This document shows positions 19,638-29,318 of a stretch of DNA of 64,000 nucleotides, piece after piece (within the stretch, counting starts at the first letter, position 1; every line of letters begins with the position of its first letter). Source of the stretch: Dyella sp. S184 (GTDB lineage: Bacteria; Pseudomonadota; Gammaproteobacteria; Xanthomonadales; Rhodanobacteraceae); assembly GCF_009766065.1 (NCBI RefSeq), contig NZ_LMUE01000003.1:106809-170808 (forward strand), read 5' to 3'. A program made the position numbers and the translations under genes. The notes beneath the pieces are model-generated. The model was not told the DNA's origin. It worked only from the letters and a program-made list of their open reading frames with translations, and did no database searches.

Positions 19638-19758
19638 GGGGGCACGACGCGACTGGGTAGACTGATCCTATATCCGGGCGCGCAGTACTTCATGCAAGAG
19701 CGCGGCAGCTAAACCACATGGCGTTATAGTCGGCGCCGCCAGCCACCGCGAGAGCCGC

Positions 19759-20352
19759 ATGAACGATACCCCGACACCCAGCAACCTCAATGCCGATGCG
19801 CTGCCCGAGGATGCACCCTACCTCGCCGCCACCACGCTGTGGCTGGAACGGGCCGTGATCGGTCTCAACCTGTGCCCGTTCGCCCGCGCGCCGCATGTGC
19901 AGGGCAAGCTGCGCCTGCGGGTGAGCCAGGCGCGCGATACCGATGCGCTGCTGGACGACTTGTGCGGTGAATTGCAATCGCTCAACGCGCTGACGCCGGA
20001 CGAATGCGAAACCGGCCTGCTGATCCATCCGTTTGTACTGACGGATTTTCTCGACTACAACGACTTCCTCGATGTGGCCGATGCCGCGGTGCAGACGCTG
20101 GGGCTGGAAGGCGAATGGCAGGTGGCCAGCTTCCACCCCGACTACCAGTTTGCCAACAGCGCGAAGGACGACATCGAGAACTTCAGCAACCGCTCGCCCT
20201 ACCCTACGCTGCATTTATTGCGCGAATCGAGCATCGAGCGCGCGATGGATGCGATGAGTGATACCGACAGCATCTACCGGCGCAATATCGAGACACTGCA
20301 ACGGCTGGGCACCGATGGCTGGCAGGCGTTGTGGCGCGACGCGAAGGACTGA
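19759..20352 (+). CDS. DUF1415 domain-containing protein
   Basis: 197 residues, full length for the family. Conserved blocks: GLNLCPFARAPHVQGKLRLRVS, a Cys-Pro-Phe site near residue 39; GLLIHPFVLTDFLDYNDFL; ASFHPDYQFAN; and FSNRSPYPTLHLLRE. No biochemical function is established. Same strand as the downstream YkgJ-type gene, 42 bp away. Confidence 0.9.
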   Translation: MNDTPTPSNLNADALPEDAPYLAATTLWLERAVIGLNLCPFARAPHVQGKLRLRVSQARDTDALLDDLCGELQSLNALTPDECETGLLIHPFVLTDFLDYNDFLDVADAAVQTLGLEGEWQVASFHPDYQFANSAKDDIENFSNRSPYPTLHLLRESSIERAMDAMSDTDSIYRRNIETLQRLGTDGWQALWRDAKD

Positions 20353-20394
20353 ACACACTCATTCGCAACGCGCAGTTCACATTCGCGCCGGGCG

Positions 20395-20745
20395 ATGCTG
20401 TCATGCTGGCGAGTGAATATCCTCCCCGATCCCTACGCGGAAAGCGTCGACCCGAGCGTGCAATGCACGACCTGCGAGGCGGTCTGCTGTCGCCTCACCG
20501 TGGTTCTGATGCCCGAGGATCATGTGCCGGAATGGCTGATCCATCGCGACGAACGCGGCATGGAAACCCTGGCCAAGGGCGAGGACGGCTGGTGCGTCGC
20601 CGTCAATCCCAATACATCCGGCTGCACGATCTACGAGGATCGTCCAGCCATTTGCCGCAAGTATGCGATGGGCAGCCCGAGCTGCCGCGACGAACGACAC
20701 AAGTGGTTCGGTGACACGATTCCTACCGCGGTGCATCTGCTGTAA
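20395..20745 (+). CDS. YkgJ family cysteine cluster protein
   Basis: 116 residues with eight or more Cys. The cluster CTTCEAVCC near residue 24 and the later GCTIYEDRPAICRKY and SCRDERHKWF form the zinc/iron-chelating pattern of PF03692. Function is unproven; the fold binds metal. A GTG at 20413 (reading VNILPDPYAE) is an equally plausible start, giving 110 residues closer to family length. No strong ribosome site precedes either. Confidence 0.85.
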   Translation: MLSCWRVNILPDPYAESVDPSVQCTTCEAVCCRLTVVLMPEDHVPEWLIHRDERGMETLAKGEDGWCVAVNPNTSGCTIYEDRPAICRKYAMGSPSCRDERHKWFGDTIPTAVHLL

Positions 20746-20760
20746 CCCGGCCCCCCGGGT

Positions 20761-21468
20761 TCAGGCAGCGCTGCTGAAAATTGACGCGATCTCGTCGACA
20801 TCAAGCGCACGCCACTCGCCCAAGGGCAATTCGCCCAGCGTGAGTCCGCCAACGGAAATGCGTCGCAGCGTCTCGACGTGATTGCCCGCGGCGGCGAACA
20901 TGCGCCGCACCTGGTGATAACGGCCCTCGGTGACCGTGAGCCGGGCATGGCGCGGACCCAGCACCTCGAGCACGGCCGGTGCCAGTGGCTCCTTTTCGGT
21001 TTCCAGTAGCATCGTGCCACTGGCGAACAACGCGCCCTCGTCGCCGCGCAGATCCTGCGCCAGCGTAGCCTCGTAGACCTTGGCCACCTGTGCCTTCGGC
21101 GAAATGATCCGGTGCAGCAAGGCACCGTCATCGGTGAACAGCAGCAAACCCGTGGTATCACGATCGAGTCGGCCCACGCTGGACAGTACCGGCGTGCGCA
21201 CGTTGTAGCGCGGCGGCAACAGGTCATATACCACCCGGCCGGGATCCTTGCGTGAGCAGGTGACACCAAACGGCTTGTTCAACATCAGCACCAGGCCGAC
21301 CGGCGGATCGAGCGGTTCGTCATCGACGCGGATACTTTCATACGCCACCACGTCATCGGTGTAGAGCACTTCACCATCGGCATCGGTGATGCGGCCGGAG
21401 CGGAACAACTGCGTTACATCCTTGCGGCTGCCATAGCCCAGGTTCGCGATAAGTTTGACCAGTTTCAT
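20761..21468 (-). CDS. rsuA: 16S rRNA pseudouridine(516) synthase
   Basis: 235 residues. N-terminal S4 RNA-binding domain (MKLVKLIANLGYGSRKDVTQLFRSGRI), then the catalytic domain with LNKPFGVTCS and SVGRLDRDTTGLLLFTDDG (catalytic Asp in GRLD), KVYEATL, and TEGRYHQVRRMFAAAGN. This matches RsuA, which makes pseudouridine 516 in 16S rRNA. The gene overlaps rsmC by 4 bp (ATGA), coupling two 16S modification enzymes. Confidence 0.92.
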   Translation of the reverse strand: MKLVKLIANLGYGSRKDVTQLFRSGRITDADGEVLYTDDVVAYESIRVDDEPLDPPVGLVLMLNKPFGVTCSRKDPGRVVYDLLPPRYNVRTPVLSSVGRLDRDTTGLLLFTDDGALLHRIISPKAQVAKVYEATLAQDLRGDEGALFASGTMLLETEKEPLAPAVLEVLGPRHARLTVTEGRYHQVRRMFAAAGNHVETLRRISVGGLTLGELPLGEWRALDVDEIASIFSSAA

Positions 21469-22535
21469 TGCCGCACTCCATTTGCCTCGATCACCTTGAA
21501 ACCCTCTTGCACCACCACACTGCGTACTTCACGAAAACGTGCCGTCAGTATCGCCTCATACGGCAGATGCCGGTTCGCCACCAGCCACAACCGACCATCC
21601 GGCTGCAACGCATCGGCTGCGCTTGTGATGAAGGCGCGGCCCAGCTCCGGCAGATCAGCACGTCCCTGATGAAACGGCGGGTTGCTGACGATGGCGTCGT
21701 AACGCTTCGGCAGGCCGCGAGTCACGTCATTCCAATGCACCGCGACACTCAGTTCGCGCCCGCATTCACGCTGCGCCCTGGCCAGATTGAGCCGCGCCGG
21801 CTCCAGCGCACGCGCCTCGGCCTCGTACAAATCGATCGCGCTGACCCTCGGGCAGCGCGCGATGACCTGGCTGGCGAGATAGCCATAACCGGCACCGAGG
21901 TCGGCCACGCGACCCTGCAGATCATCCGGCAGATGCGCGGCCAGCAGCGCCGAGGCACGGTCGATGCGATCCCAGGCGAACAGTCCAGGACGACTGACGT
22001 AGCCGTCGACGATTGCACGCGGCGCATCCAACGCCAGCCATTCGGCCAGCAATGCCTGATCCGCCCCGGCTGCGTTCGGCGTGCTCCAGAACACCCGGCA
22101 CTTGTGCTTCGACAAGTGCTGCGCGGCGCCGGTCAGTTTCGCCAGATCTGCCTCACCCGACTTCGCGCCTTCGGTATTCGGCATCGACGCCAGCACCGTA
22201 CCGCCTGGCGCCGTGTGGCGCAGCGCACGGGCGAACAACGCGCGCGCCTCGTCGCGCTGCCGCGGCGGCAACACCAGCACCAGGGGGAATACTTCATCGG
22301 CAGCCGGCTCGCCCACGCGCAGGCCATTGCGGCCCAGCTCGTCGGCAAACGGCATGAAGCTCTGCTCGCACAACCAGCCGGGCTGGGCCATTTCACGCAG
22401 ACGCACGCCGGCCCGCGCACGCAGGAACAGCACGCGGCCGTCCGCCGGCAGTCGCAACTCTGCCGATTCGAACGGAACAAACAGGGCCGCCAGCGCCGCA
22501 TCCGGCGCGGCCGCGAAAAAACCGGCAGCAGTCAC
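21465..22535 (-). CDS. rsmC: 16S rRNA guanine(1207)-N2-methyltransferase-like protein
   Basis: 356 residues with the RsmC two-domain design: a degenerate N-terminal methyltransferase domain lacking SAM motifs and an active C-terminal one with VADLGAGYGYLASQVIARCP (motif I) and IVSNPPFHQG (motif IV NPPF, for N2-guanine methylation). E. coli RsmC is 343 residues. The stop overlaps the rsuA start. Assignment to G1207 rather than another guanine rests on family similarity. Confidence 0.9.
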   Translation of the reverse strand: MTAAGFFAAAPDAALAALFVPFESAELRLPADGRVLFLRARAGVRLREMAQPGWLCEQSFMPFADELGRNGLRVGEPAADEVFPLVLVLPPRQRDEARALFARALRHTAPGGTVLASMPNTEGAKSGEADLAKLTGAAQHLSKHKCRVFWSTPNAAGADQALLAEWLALDAPRAIVDGYVSRPGLFAWDRIDRASALLAAHLPDDLQGRVADLGAGYGYLASQVIARCPRVSAIDLYEAEARALEPARLNLARAQRECGRELSVAVHWNDVTRGLPKRYDAIVSNPPFHQGRADLPELGRAFITSAADALQPDGRLWLVANRHLPYEAILTARFREVRSVVVQEGFKVIEANGVRQ

Positions 22536-22701
22536 GTCATCTCTTCAAGCATCACACAGTGGCGGCATTGTACGTGGCTGCCAGCCCGGACACCCGTGCG
22601 TCGAGCCGCTCCGTAGTAGTCGTGGCATGATCCGGCCATCCGGCACCAACACTGCAGCACGCCGGTCGAAATTCGATTCGCATGACGCCACCGGGAAAGC
22701 C

Positions 22702-23079
22702 ATGAACCACTGGAAAGCTCTGCCGATCCTGCTGTGCGCCGTGCTGTTCGCATCCACGGCGCAGGCACAGTACCCGCCCACCAAGACCCAAACCCGCTGC
22801 GGCTGGTTTGACAACCCGACACCGGGCAACGCCTCGCTAATCGACCGTGACGGCGAATGGGTGATCGGTATCCAGGGCGGCCACCAGGCTTCAGGCGAAT
22901 GGCCCACATTCAGCGACACGCAGTGGGTGATCACCAATAGCGGTGATCACGGACATGGCTGCGCCTGCCTCGACGCCGTGGTCTCTGCGCGCACGCACGA
23001 AGTTGTGCGCATCACCGCAGCACGCGCCAAACCGCTTGCGACATGTCGCCGGGACCGCGCGCTGAAGGAGCCAGAATGA
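22702..23079 (+). CDS. Secreted DUF4087 domain-containing protein
   Basis: 125 residues from MNHWKALP, with a signal peptide ending STAQAQ. The mature part has CGWFDNPTPGN, IDRDGEWVIGIQGG and HGHGCACLDA, the DUF4087 pattern with paired Cys. Function unknown, probably periplasmic. The in-frame extension upstream to 22081 is antisense to rsmC and not credible. Downstream is 87 bp of gene-free sequence before a convergent AhpD-like gene. Confidence 0.85.
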   Translation: MNHWKALPILLCAVLFASTAQAQYPPTKTQTRCGWFDNPTPGNASLIDRDGEWVIGIQGGHQASGEWPTFSDTQWVITNSGDHGHGCACLDAVVSARTHEVVRITAARAKPLATCRRDRALKEPE

Positions 23080-23166
23080 CGTTGGCGGCAGACGTCACGA
23101 ACCGATCCGCATGACAGGCAGACGCCAGCTCAGTACCTGCCAATAACGGCTGCCTGTTGTGTCGCC

Positions 23167-23508
23167 TCAGCTACCGCTGTGCGCGTTGACCGCATCCATG
23201 ACCCGCGCCGAATACACCATCGCGGCGCCGGCATTCATCGCAATCGCCACACCGAGCGCTTCGGCGATTTCCTCGCGGGTGGCTCCGTGCTTCAGTGCCT
23301 CACCGGTATGCACAGTGATGCAGCCATCGCAGCGAGTGGTTACCGCCACCGCCAGCGAGATCAGTTCGCGCGTCTTCGCGTCCAGATGACCGGTCTTTTC
23401 GCCGGCGCCGGACAGGGTCTGGTAACCCCTCAGAGTATCCGGACTCAGCTTGCCGATTTCACCGATGCGCCCGATCAGTTCCTTGCGATAACCCAGCCAA
23501 TCCAACAT
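23167..23508 (-). CDS. Carboxymuconolactone decarboxylase/AhpD-like protein
   Basis: 113 residues from MLDWLG, preceded by a good GAGGAG ribosome site. The redox site is RCDGCITVHTGEALKHGA (C-x-x-C plus His three and six residues on), typical of alkylhydroperoxidase-like YurZ/CMD proteins. It may reduce peroxides or act as a small-molecule decarboxylase; motif evidence favours the former. The longer frame to 23694 has no ribosome site and its extension is Arg-rich non-family sequence. Confidence 0.88.
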   Translation of the reverse strand: MLDWLGYRKELIGRIGEIGKLSPDTLRGYQTLSGAGEKTGHLDAKTRELISLAVAVTTRCDGCITVHTGEALKHGATREEIAEALGVAIAMNAGAAMVYSARVMDAVNAHSGS

Positions 23509-23599
23509 GGAAGTCTCCTCGCTGACGTGGCGACCAGACACCGTGCCCGGCCGTGGTCGCCCATAATGCGCCAGCGGATCAAGAACGGGTATCAGCCAT

Positions 23600-24394
23600 T
23601 CAGTTAGTGCTATCAGCGGCCGGCAGCTCCTGCAGCATCTGCGCAGCCAGCGGCTGATAACCACCGTCGAAATGATGGTCGCCTTTCTTGGCATGCACCT
23701 TCACCCAGGTCGGCAGGCTCGGTTCGCTGCAGATGCTGTCGTCGCTGTCATCCAGGCCGTAGTAGCAGACCGTCGGCGGCTGGTTCTGCATGGCCTGCAG
23801 TGGCGGCATCGTGTCGTAATGCTGGATCGGGTTGATGTATTGCAGCAGCGTCTTGACGTGTTCCTTGAACCAGCCCTGCTTGATCATGTAACCCTCGAGC
23901 TCGATCTCGAAGGTGGTATCGCGGCTTGGCGACAACAGCACCAACTGGGTGATCCGTGCGCGATTGGCCGCGCTGAGCTTGTCGATGATGGTCGGCAGCA
24001 CATCAGCGCCAAACGAGAATCCCACCAGCCATATCCGCTTCTTGCCCCACACGGTGGCATATTTCGTCATCAGCGCATCGAGCTGTTGCGCCGACTCCTC
24101 CGGCGTGCGCTCGCGCCAGTAGTACTTGAACGTGTTGACACCGAGCACGGGAATGCCGCGATCGATGAAGGCGATGCCCAGCCGCCGGTCCAGGTCCGCC
24201 CAGCCGCCATCGCCGGAATAGATGATGGCCATCACCTCACCCTTGCCGGCGGGTGGCGCCACGCTGATGCTGCTTACCGGAAGCACCACGGTGACCTGCT
24301 CGAGGTTGACCCGCGACCACGGACTCCAGACCAGCACGATGCCCAGCAGGCACAAAGCCACCAGGCCCAGCGCTATCCAACTCCTGCGTTTCAT
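23600..24394 (-). CDS. VirJ/AcvB-like alpha/beta hydrolase (probable aminoacyl-phosphatidylglycerol hydrolase)
   Basis: 264 residues from MKRRSWIALG, with an N-terminal membrane anchor or signal (LGLVALCLLGIVLVW). The VirJ domain shows IYSGDGGWADLDR, the nucleophile elbow VGFSFGADVLP (G-x-S-x-G), and a C-terminal catalytic His in KKGDHHFDGGYQ. In Agrobacterium and Rhizobium, AcvB/AtvA next to LpiA hydrolyses lysyl-phosphatidylglycerol in the periplasm. Here the start overlaps the mprF stop by 4 bp (ATGA), repeating that pairing. Substrate assignment is by this context. Confidence 0.88.
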   Translation of the reverse strand: MKRRSWIALGLVALCLLGIVLVWSPWSRVNLEQVTVVLPVSSISVAPPAGKGEVMAIIYSGDGGWADLDRRLGIAFIDRGIPVLGVNTFKYYWRERTPEESAQQLDALMTKYATVWGKKRIWLVGFSFGADVLPTIIDKLSAANRARITQLVLLSPSRDTTFEIELEGYMIKQGWFKEHVKTLLQYINPIQHYDTMPPLQAMQNQPPTVCYYGLDDSDDSICSEPSLPTWVKVHAKKGDHHFDGGYQPLAAQMLQELPAADSTN

Positions 24395-27000
24395 CGGCGC
24401 ACTACTCCTGAAAGTCCACCAGAGATCAGGCTGGCCACGTTGGTCAGGATCATCGGCAACGCGATGCCGCCAGGCACCGCCATATAGCGCGGCTCCCACT
24501 CCGGATCGAACTTGTCCTTGTAACGCTGCAGCCCGCGGAAGTTGTAGAAGCGCTCGCCACGACCGAACACCAGCGCGCCAAAGCGGTTCCACAGCGGTGC
24601 CTGCCGTCGGTTATGCAGCCCGGCCAGAGGTGCCATGCCAAGATTGAACCAGTGGTATCCATCGCTGCGCGCCCACAGCATCAGCTCCACGAAAAGGTAA
24701 TCCATGATCCCGGCCGGGCCATCGGGCAGGTGCCGCATCAGATCCACCGAAGCCTCCTGCTTCGTTTCGTTGAGGAACAGGTTCGCGAACGCCACCAGCC
24801 GATCGCCCTGCCACACGAGCGCCATCGGCGTGCGCATGAGATAGCGTGAGTCGAACGAACCAAGCGAGAAACGCTTCTCACGCACATTCTTGTCGCGTAT
24901 CCATGCGTCGGATATTTCCTTCAGTCGCGGCAGCAGCGGTGCCACCGCATCCGCCGGCACGATCTCCATCCGCAGACCTTCGCGTGTCAGCTTGTTCACC
25001 GTGTTGCGCAACACTTTCTTGGACTTGCCATCGAGGTTGAAGCTGTCCAGCCGCACGCGCGCCTCTTCGCCGATCTTCAGCAGGTTCAGGCCCACTTCCA
25101 GATACAGGTCCAGATCGGCCGGGCTCACCTGATAAAACACCGGCCAGCCGCCAGCTCGCTCGCACTGCTCGAGGAACGACCACACCAGCTCACGCCGGGC
25201 ATCCTCGTCGGTGCCTACCGGGTCACCCATCGCCACCCAGCTGCGCCCCTCGGTATCGAACATCACAAAGGCCTTGTTATCGGTGCCGAACAGCAGGCTC
25301 TTGTCGCCCATCAGTGCCAGATGCGCCTGTGCCGTGGAGCATTGCTTGATCAGTGGCAGCGCCTGCGCCAGCTCCGCCTCGCTCGGCAGCTCATGCTGCA
25401 GTTTATGCGGGCGGATCAGACTGGCCAGCGCAAACAGCATGCCTGCTGCTGCCGCGGCAACCAGCGCGCGCAGCGCACGCGGCGCGCCACCCTGGTAGAG
25501 GCTGAACTCCCACCACAGGTCGCTGCTGTATTCGACATGCTTGTAGCTGAAAACCACCAGCCACGCGGCGCAGCCGAGGATCGCCACAATCGCGGCGATC
25601 CAGCCAACCGAGAAGCTGGTCGTGAACAACGAGGCGCGCCGATAGAACAGCCGATGCGCCGGCGCCAGCGCCATCGCCAGCAGGGTAAGCAGGGTCGCCT
25701 CTTCGTAGTCGATGCCTTTCAGCAGCGAGAACACCGCGCCGGCCAGCAGCAGCACCAGGGTCAGCCAATAGGCCGCATCCAGCCGGCGTTGCAGGCCGCG
25801 GGCAAGGATCAGCAGCAACATGCCGATCACGCTCGCCAGAAGGTGTGACACCTCCAGCACCGACAGCGGCAACACGTCACGCAGGATCGCCATGCGCGCG
25901 GGCAATGCGCGGGTCGCCCCGGAAAACAGCAACACCGCGCCAGAGACCAGGGTCAAGCCGGCGAAGAATGACGGCAGCAGGCCGGTGAACCACGGCGTCA
26001 GCAGGGATTTCTCGCGCAACCCTCGCGCCTCCCGCTGCAGGATCAGCACGGTCGCCGTACACAGCGGCAGCAGGTAGTAGATGACACGAAATGCAGCCAG
26101 TGCACCAAGGATCGGCGCCGCCAGCTCCTTGTTGCCGGTGGCGCCGAAGCCGGCCAGCATCACTGCTTCGAACACGCCGAGGCCACCTGGCACATGGCTG
26201 ATCAGGCCGATGATCTGCGCAATCACGAAGATCGCCAGGAAATGCCCGAAACCGTTGTTCAACTCATCCGGCATCAGGATGTAGAGCACGGCCGCCGCCA
26301 GTCCCCAGTCGACCGCACCTACCAGGATCTGCCGCAACGCCGTGACCGGCGACGGCAGGTTGATGCGCCAGCGAAACAGCCGCAGCGGCCGGTGAAACAC
26401 GCGCCCGGCAATCAGCCACATCAAGGGCAGCAGAGTCAGTAGCATGCCCAGCGGCCGGCTGAATGTCGCCAGCGGCAGATCCTGCGGCAGCGGCACCAAC
26501 ACCAGGGTCACACCGGTCAACGCCAGCAGGCCCAGCCAGAAACTGGTCGTGCAGAACAGCACCACCCTGGCCACCTCACCGGTGGACAGCCCATTCTGGA
26601 TATAGAAGCGGTAACGGATCGAACCGGAGACCAGCAGCGACATGCCCACCGCATTGCTGAAGGCATAACTGATGAAAGAGATCATCGTGACGCGTCGCCA
26701 CGACAACTGCCGGCCGATCGAGACCAGTGCGAAACGGTCGTACAGCGTCATCACCGCATAGCCGAGCAAAGTGAACAGTGCAGCAAGCAGCAGGCGCGCG
26801 CGCGAAATGCTCTGCACGTAATGCCGCACCTGGTGATAGTTCACTTCTCTGGCCAGCAGGTGCAGTGCCCACAACGCAAGACACAGCATGCCTGCTGACA
26901 GCAACGGTCCGGCCAGCCTGCGCAACAGCACCATGCGCTGGCTCGGTGGCGCCAGGGCTTCCTCGGCGCTCTGAACCTGCTCGACCTTTTCCTGCTCCAC
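24391..27000 (-). CDS. mprF: Bifunctional lysylphosphatidylglycerol synthetase/flippase
   Basis: 869 residues. The N-terminal half is a multi-helix flippase (about 13 membrane segments, with SHVPGGLGVFEAVMLAGFG typical of the UPF0104/MprF module). The cytosolic C-terminal 330 residues are the DUF2156 aminoacyl transferase, with KLTREGLRMEIVP, GPAGIMDYLFVELMLWA and YHWFNLGMAPLAGL. MprF adds lysine (or alanine) from aminoacyl-tRNA to phosphatidylglycerol and flips it, lowering surface negative charge and giving resistance to cationic peptides and acid. Translationally coupled to the VirJ/AcvB-like gene. Confidence 0.95.
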   Translation of the reverse strand: MEQEKVEQVQSAEEALAPPSQRMVLLRRLAGPLLSAGMLCLALWALHLLAREVNYHQVRHYVQSISRARLLLAALFTLLGYAVMTLYDRFALVSIGRQLSWRRVTMISFISYAFSNAVGMSLLVSGSIRYRFYIQNGLSTGEVARVVLFCTTSFWLGLLALTGVTLVLVPLPQDLPLATFSRPLGMLLTLLPLMWLIAGRVFHRPLRLFRWRINLPSPVTALRQILVGAVDWGLAAAVLYILMPDELNNGFGHFLAIFVIAQIIGLISHVPGGLGVFEAVMLAGFGATGNKELAAPILGALAAFRVIYYLLPLCTATVLILQREARGLREKSLLTPWFTGLLPSFFAGLTLVSGAVLLFSGATRALPARMAILRDVLPLSVLEVSHLLASVIGMLLLILARGLQRRLDAAYWLTLVLLLAGAVFSLLKGIDYEEATLLTLLAMALAPAHRLFYRRASLFTTSFSVGWIAAIVAILGCAAWLVVFSYKHVEYSSDLWWEFSLYQGGAPRALRALVAAAAAGMLFALASLIRPHKLQHELPSEAELAQALPLIKQCSTAQAHLALMGDKSLLFGTDNKAFVMFDTEGRSWVAMGDPVGTDEDARRELVWSFLEQCERAGGWPVFYQVSPADLDLYLEVGLNLLKIGEEARVRLDSFNLDGKSKKVLRNTVNKLTREGLRMEIVPADAVAPLLPRLKEISDAWIRDKNVREKRFSLGSFDSRYLMRTPMALVWQGDRLVAFANLFLNETKQEASVDLMRHLPDGPAGIMDYLFVELMLWARSDGYHWFNLGMAPLAGLHNRRQAPLWNRFGALVFGRGERFYNFRGLQRYKDKFDPEWEPRYMAVPGGIALPMILTNVASLISGGLSGVVRR

Positions 27001-27184
27001 GCGACAAACGCCCCTTGTAAAGACCTAGTAGGTTGCCACATTGAAGCTGACTGGCAATCTTTTGCGATCCAACGGATCGCATGATCTCCAGTTCCGATGG
27101 CCTGTGCAGCCACCGCCGCCGTTGGCATCCCCCGGAAAGGCGGCCCGTCCGGGGCCACCTTCCACGAGGCATCTCATTGCCCTG

Positions 27185-29209
27185 TTACGCGCTCGTTGAC
27201 GACCGCGCGAGGCGGCCCACCCAACGGTACAGCAGCACCATCACCACGGCGAACGCCAGGCCGCCGATCCACAACGCCGGGCCATTCGCGAACGAGTCGC
27301 CGACCAGGGCGAGCGGATAGTCCTTGCCGGAAAATGCCACGAAGGCGGCGATGGCCACGCCGAGCAAGCCCTCGCCGACGATCATGCCGGAGGCCAGCAG
27401 CACACCGAGTTGCTTGGTCGCCTCGGGGTTCTTCGATGTGCGATCGGCATTGCGGTCGAACCACCAGCCGGCGACCGCACCGACCACCACCATCAGCGTG
27501 CTCTGGGTCGGCAGGTAGATGCCCAGACCCACCGCCAGCGGCGACAGATGTGCGGACTTGGTCGTGCGACGCAACACCTCGTCGATGATGATCATCACCA
27601 CGCCGATCGCGCCACCGATCTCGATCAGGCTCCAGTCGATATTGTTCTGGATCACACCCTGCGCCAGCGCCGAGATCAGGCCGGCCTGCGGCGCAGCCAG
27701 CGCATGGTCGCGCTGCGGGCCCGGCGCGCCGACAAAACCATAGGCGTGATTGAGCAGGTCGAGGATCGGCGGAATGATCGCGGCGCCGGCAAGCACGCCG
27801 ATTACCAGCGCCCATTGCTGCTTGGATGGCGTCGCATCGACCAGTTGTCCGGTCTTCAGATCCTGCAGGTTGTTGTTGGCGATCGCCGCGGCAGCGAACA
27901 CGATCGAGGTGATGAACAGGGCGAACGCGACCAGCGCGTTTTCGCTGCCGACCGGCAGGGTCGAGCGGATGCCGAACACCAGCAGCAGCGCCGCGCTGAT
28001 CACCACGATGATGCCGATGCCCGACAGCGGACTGTTCGACGAACCGATCAGGCCGGCCATGTAGCCGCATACGGCGGACACGAAGAAGCTCATCAGCACC
28101 ACGAAGATCAGTCCGCCGACCACCAGGGCCAGCATATGGTCGCCCAGGCCATGGCCGGCGGTCGTCGCAAAATTCTGGATCAGGAAGCCGATCGGCACCA
28201 GGCAAGCCAGCGAGATCAGGCCGACCTGCCCGATCGGGATGTCCTGCTCGGTACGCGGCAGCAAGGCGGCGTTGCCGGCGCTGCGCGCGCGCGAAGCGGC
28301 CATGGCCGAGGTCAATCCGCTGATAACCGGCTTGACCAGCTTGGCCAGGGTCCAGATGGCAGCCACACCAATGGTGCCGGCGCCGACGAAGCGCACCTTG
28401 TGGCTCCAGGTCGCGTTGGCGAGATCCGCGATCGAACTGGCTGCCGGCGCCAGCGCGGAAAAATGCGGCACGCCCCAGCCCCAACCGATCAGGGCACCCA
28501 CCAGCATCGCGATGCCAACCCATAACCCGACCAGATGGCCAATACCGAACAATGCGAACGAGAGGAAGAAGTCGAACCCGGTCACACCGCCCTTGTCGCC
28601 ACCGACACGGAAGTAATGCACCACATCGCCTGCAAACACCCGCGTCGCCACCACCACCGCGAACACCGCCGAGACGATCGAACCCCACAGCACAGCAAGT
28701 AAGCCGGCGCGGTTGGATTCGGCAGCCTCTTCGGCACTAACACCCTCGCTGCCACCGGCACCAACCTTCAGCACCTCGGCGCAGGCAACACCTTCGGGAT
28801 ACGGCAGATCGGAATTGGTGACCAGCGCGCGACGCAGCGGGATCGAATACATCACGCCGAGGATGCCGCCCAGCGCGCAGATGGCGAACGACGTCCAGTA
28901 GTTGAAGCCGGTCCACCAGCCAATCAGGATCAGGCCAGGCAGCACGAAGATGATCGACGACAAGGTGCCAGCCGCCGATGCGACCGTCTGCACGATGTTG
29001 TTTTCCTGCATCGTGGCGCCCTTGAAGTAGCGCAGCACGGCCATCGAGATCACTGCCGCCGGGATCGACGTCGCAAACGTAAGACCGGCCTTGAGGCCGA
29101 AATAGACGTTCGCCGCCGTGAACACCAGGGTGATCAAGATACCGATGATCAGGCCGCGTATGGTCAATTCGGCGCGTGCTGGCGCTATGGGTGATGGCTG
29201 TGCGCTCAC
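27185..29209 (-). CDS. OPT family oligopeptide transporter
   Basis: 674 residues with about 15 hydrophobic segments. Family blocks: ELTIRGLIIGILITLVFTAANVYFGLKAGLTFATSIPAAVI at the N-terminus (residues 14-54), LPYPEGVACAEVLK, and GDSFANGPALWIGG near the end. OPT carriers take up oligopeptides or metal chelates with protons. No linked metallophore or peptidase gene indicates which. The 110-bp gap after it contains no clear terminator. Confidence 0.93.
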   Translation of the reverse strand: MSAQPSPIAPARAELTIRGLIIGILITLVFTAANVYFGLKAGLTFATSIPAAVISMAVLRYFKGATMQENNIVQTVASAAGTLSSIIFVLPGLILIGWWTGFNYWTSFAICALGGILGVMYSIPLRRALVTNSDLPYPEGVACAEVLKVGAGGSEGVSAEEAAESNRAGLLAVLWGSIVSAVFAVVVATRVFAGDVVHYFRVGGDKGGVTGFDFFLSFALFGIGHLVGLWVGIAMLVGALIGWGWGVPHFSALAPAASSIADLANATWSHKVRFVGAGTIGVAAIWTLAKLVKPVISGLTSAMAASRARSAGNAALLPRTEQDIPIGQVGLISLACLVPIGFLIQNFATTAGHGLGDHMLALVVGGLIFVVLMSFFVSAVCGYMAGLIGSSNSPLSGIGIIVVISAALLLVFGIRSTLPVGSENALVAFALFITSIVFAAAAIANNNLQDLKTGQLVDATPSKQQWALVIGVLAGAAIIPPILDLLNHAYGFVGAPGPQRDHALAAPQAGLISALAQGVIQNNIDWSLIEIGGAIGVVMIIIDEVLRRTTKSAHLSPLAVGLGIYLPTQSTLMVVVGAVAGWWFDRNADRTSKNPEATKQLGVLLASGMIVGEGLLGVAIAAFVAFSGKDYPLALVGDSFANGPALWIGGLAFAVVMVLLYRWVGRLARSSTSA

Positions 29210-29318
29210 GAATGGTTCTCCCCCGGCTAAATACTGCTGCGGAAGATAGCGTGTAATGGCCGTGCGTGGTTACCCTTGACAGGATGCGCCAGACCTCGAT
29301 CAGGCCCGCGCCGACCCG

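Noticed and set aside
22081-22701. 5' extension of the DUF4087 gene
   Set aside because: Antisense to rsmC and lacks a signal peptide; the internal Met at 22702 has a clean signal.
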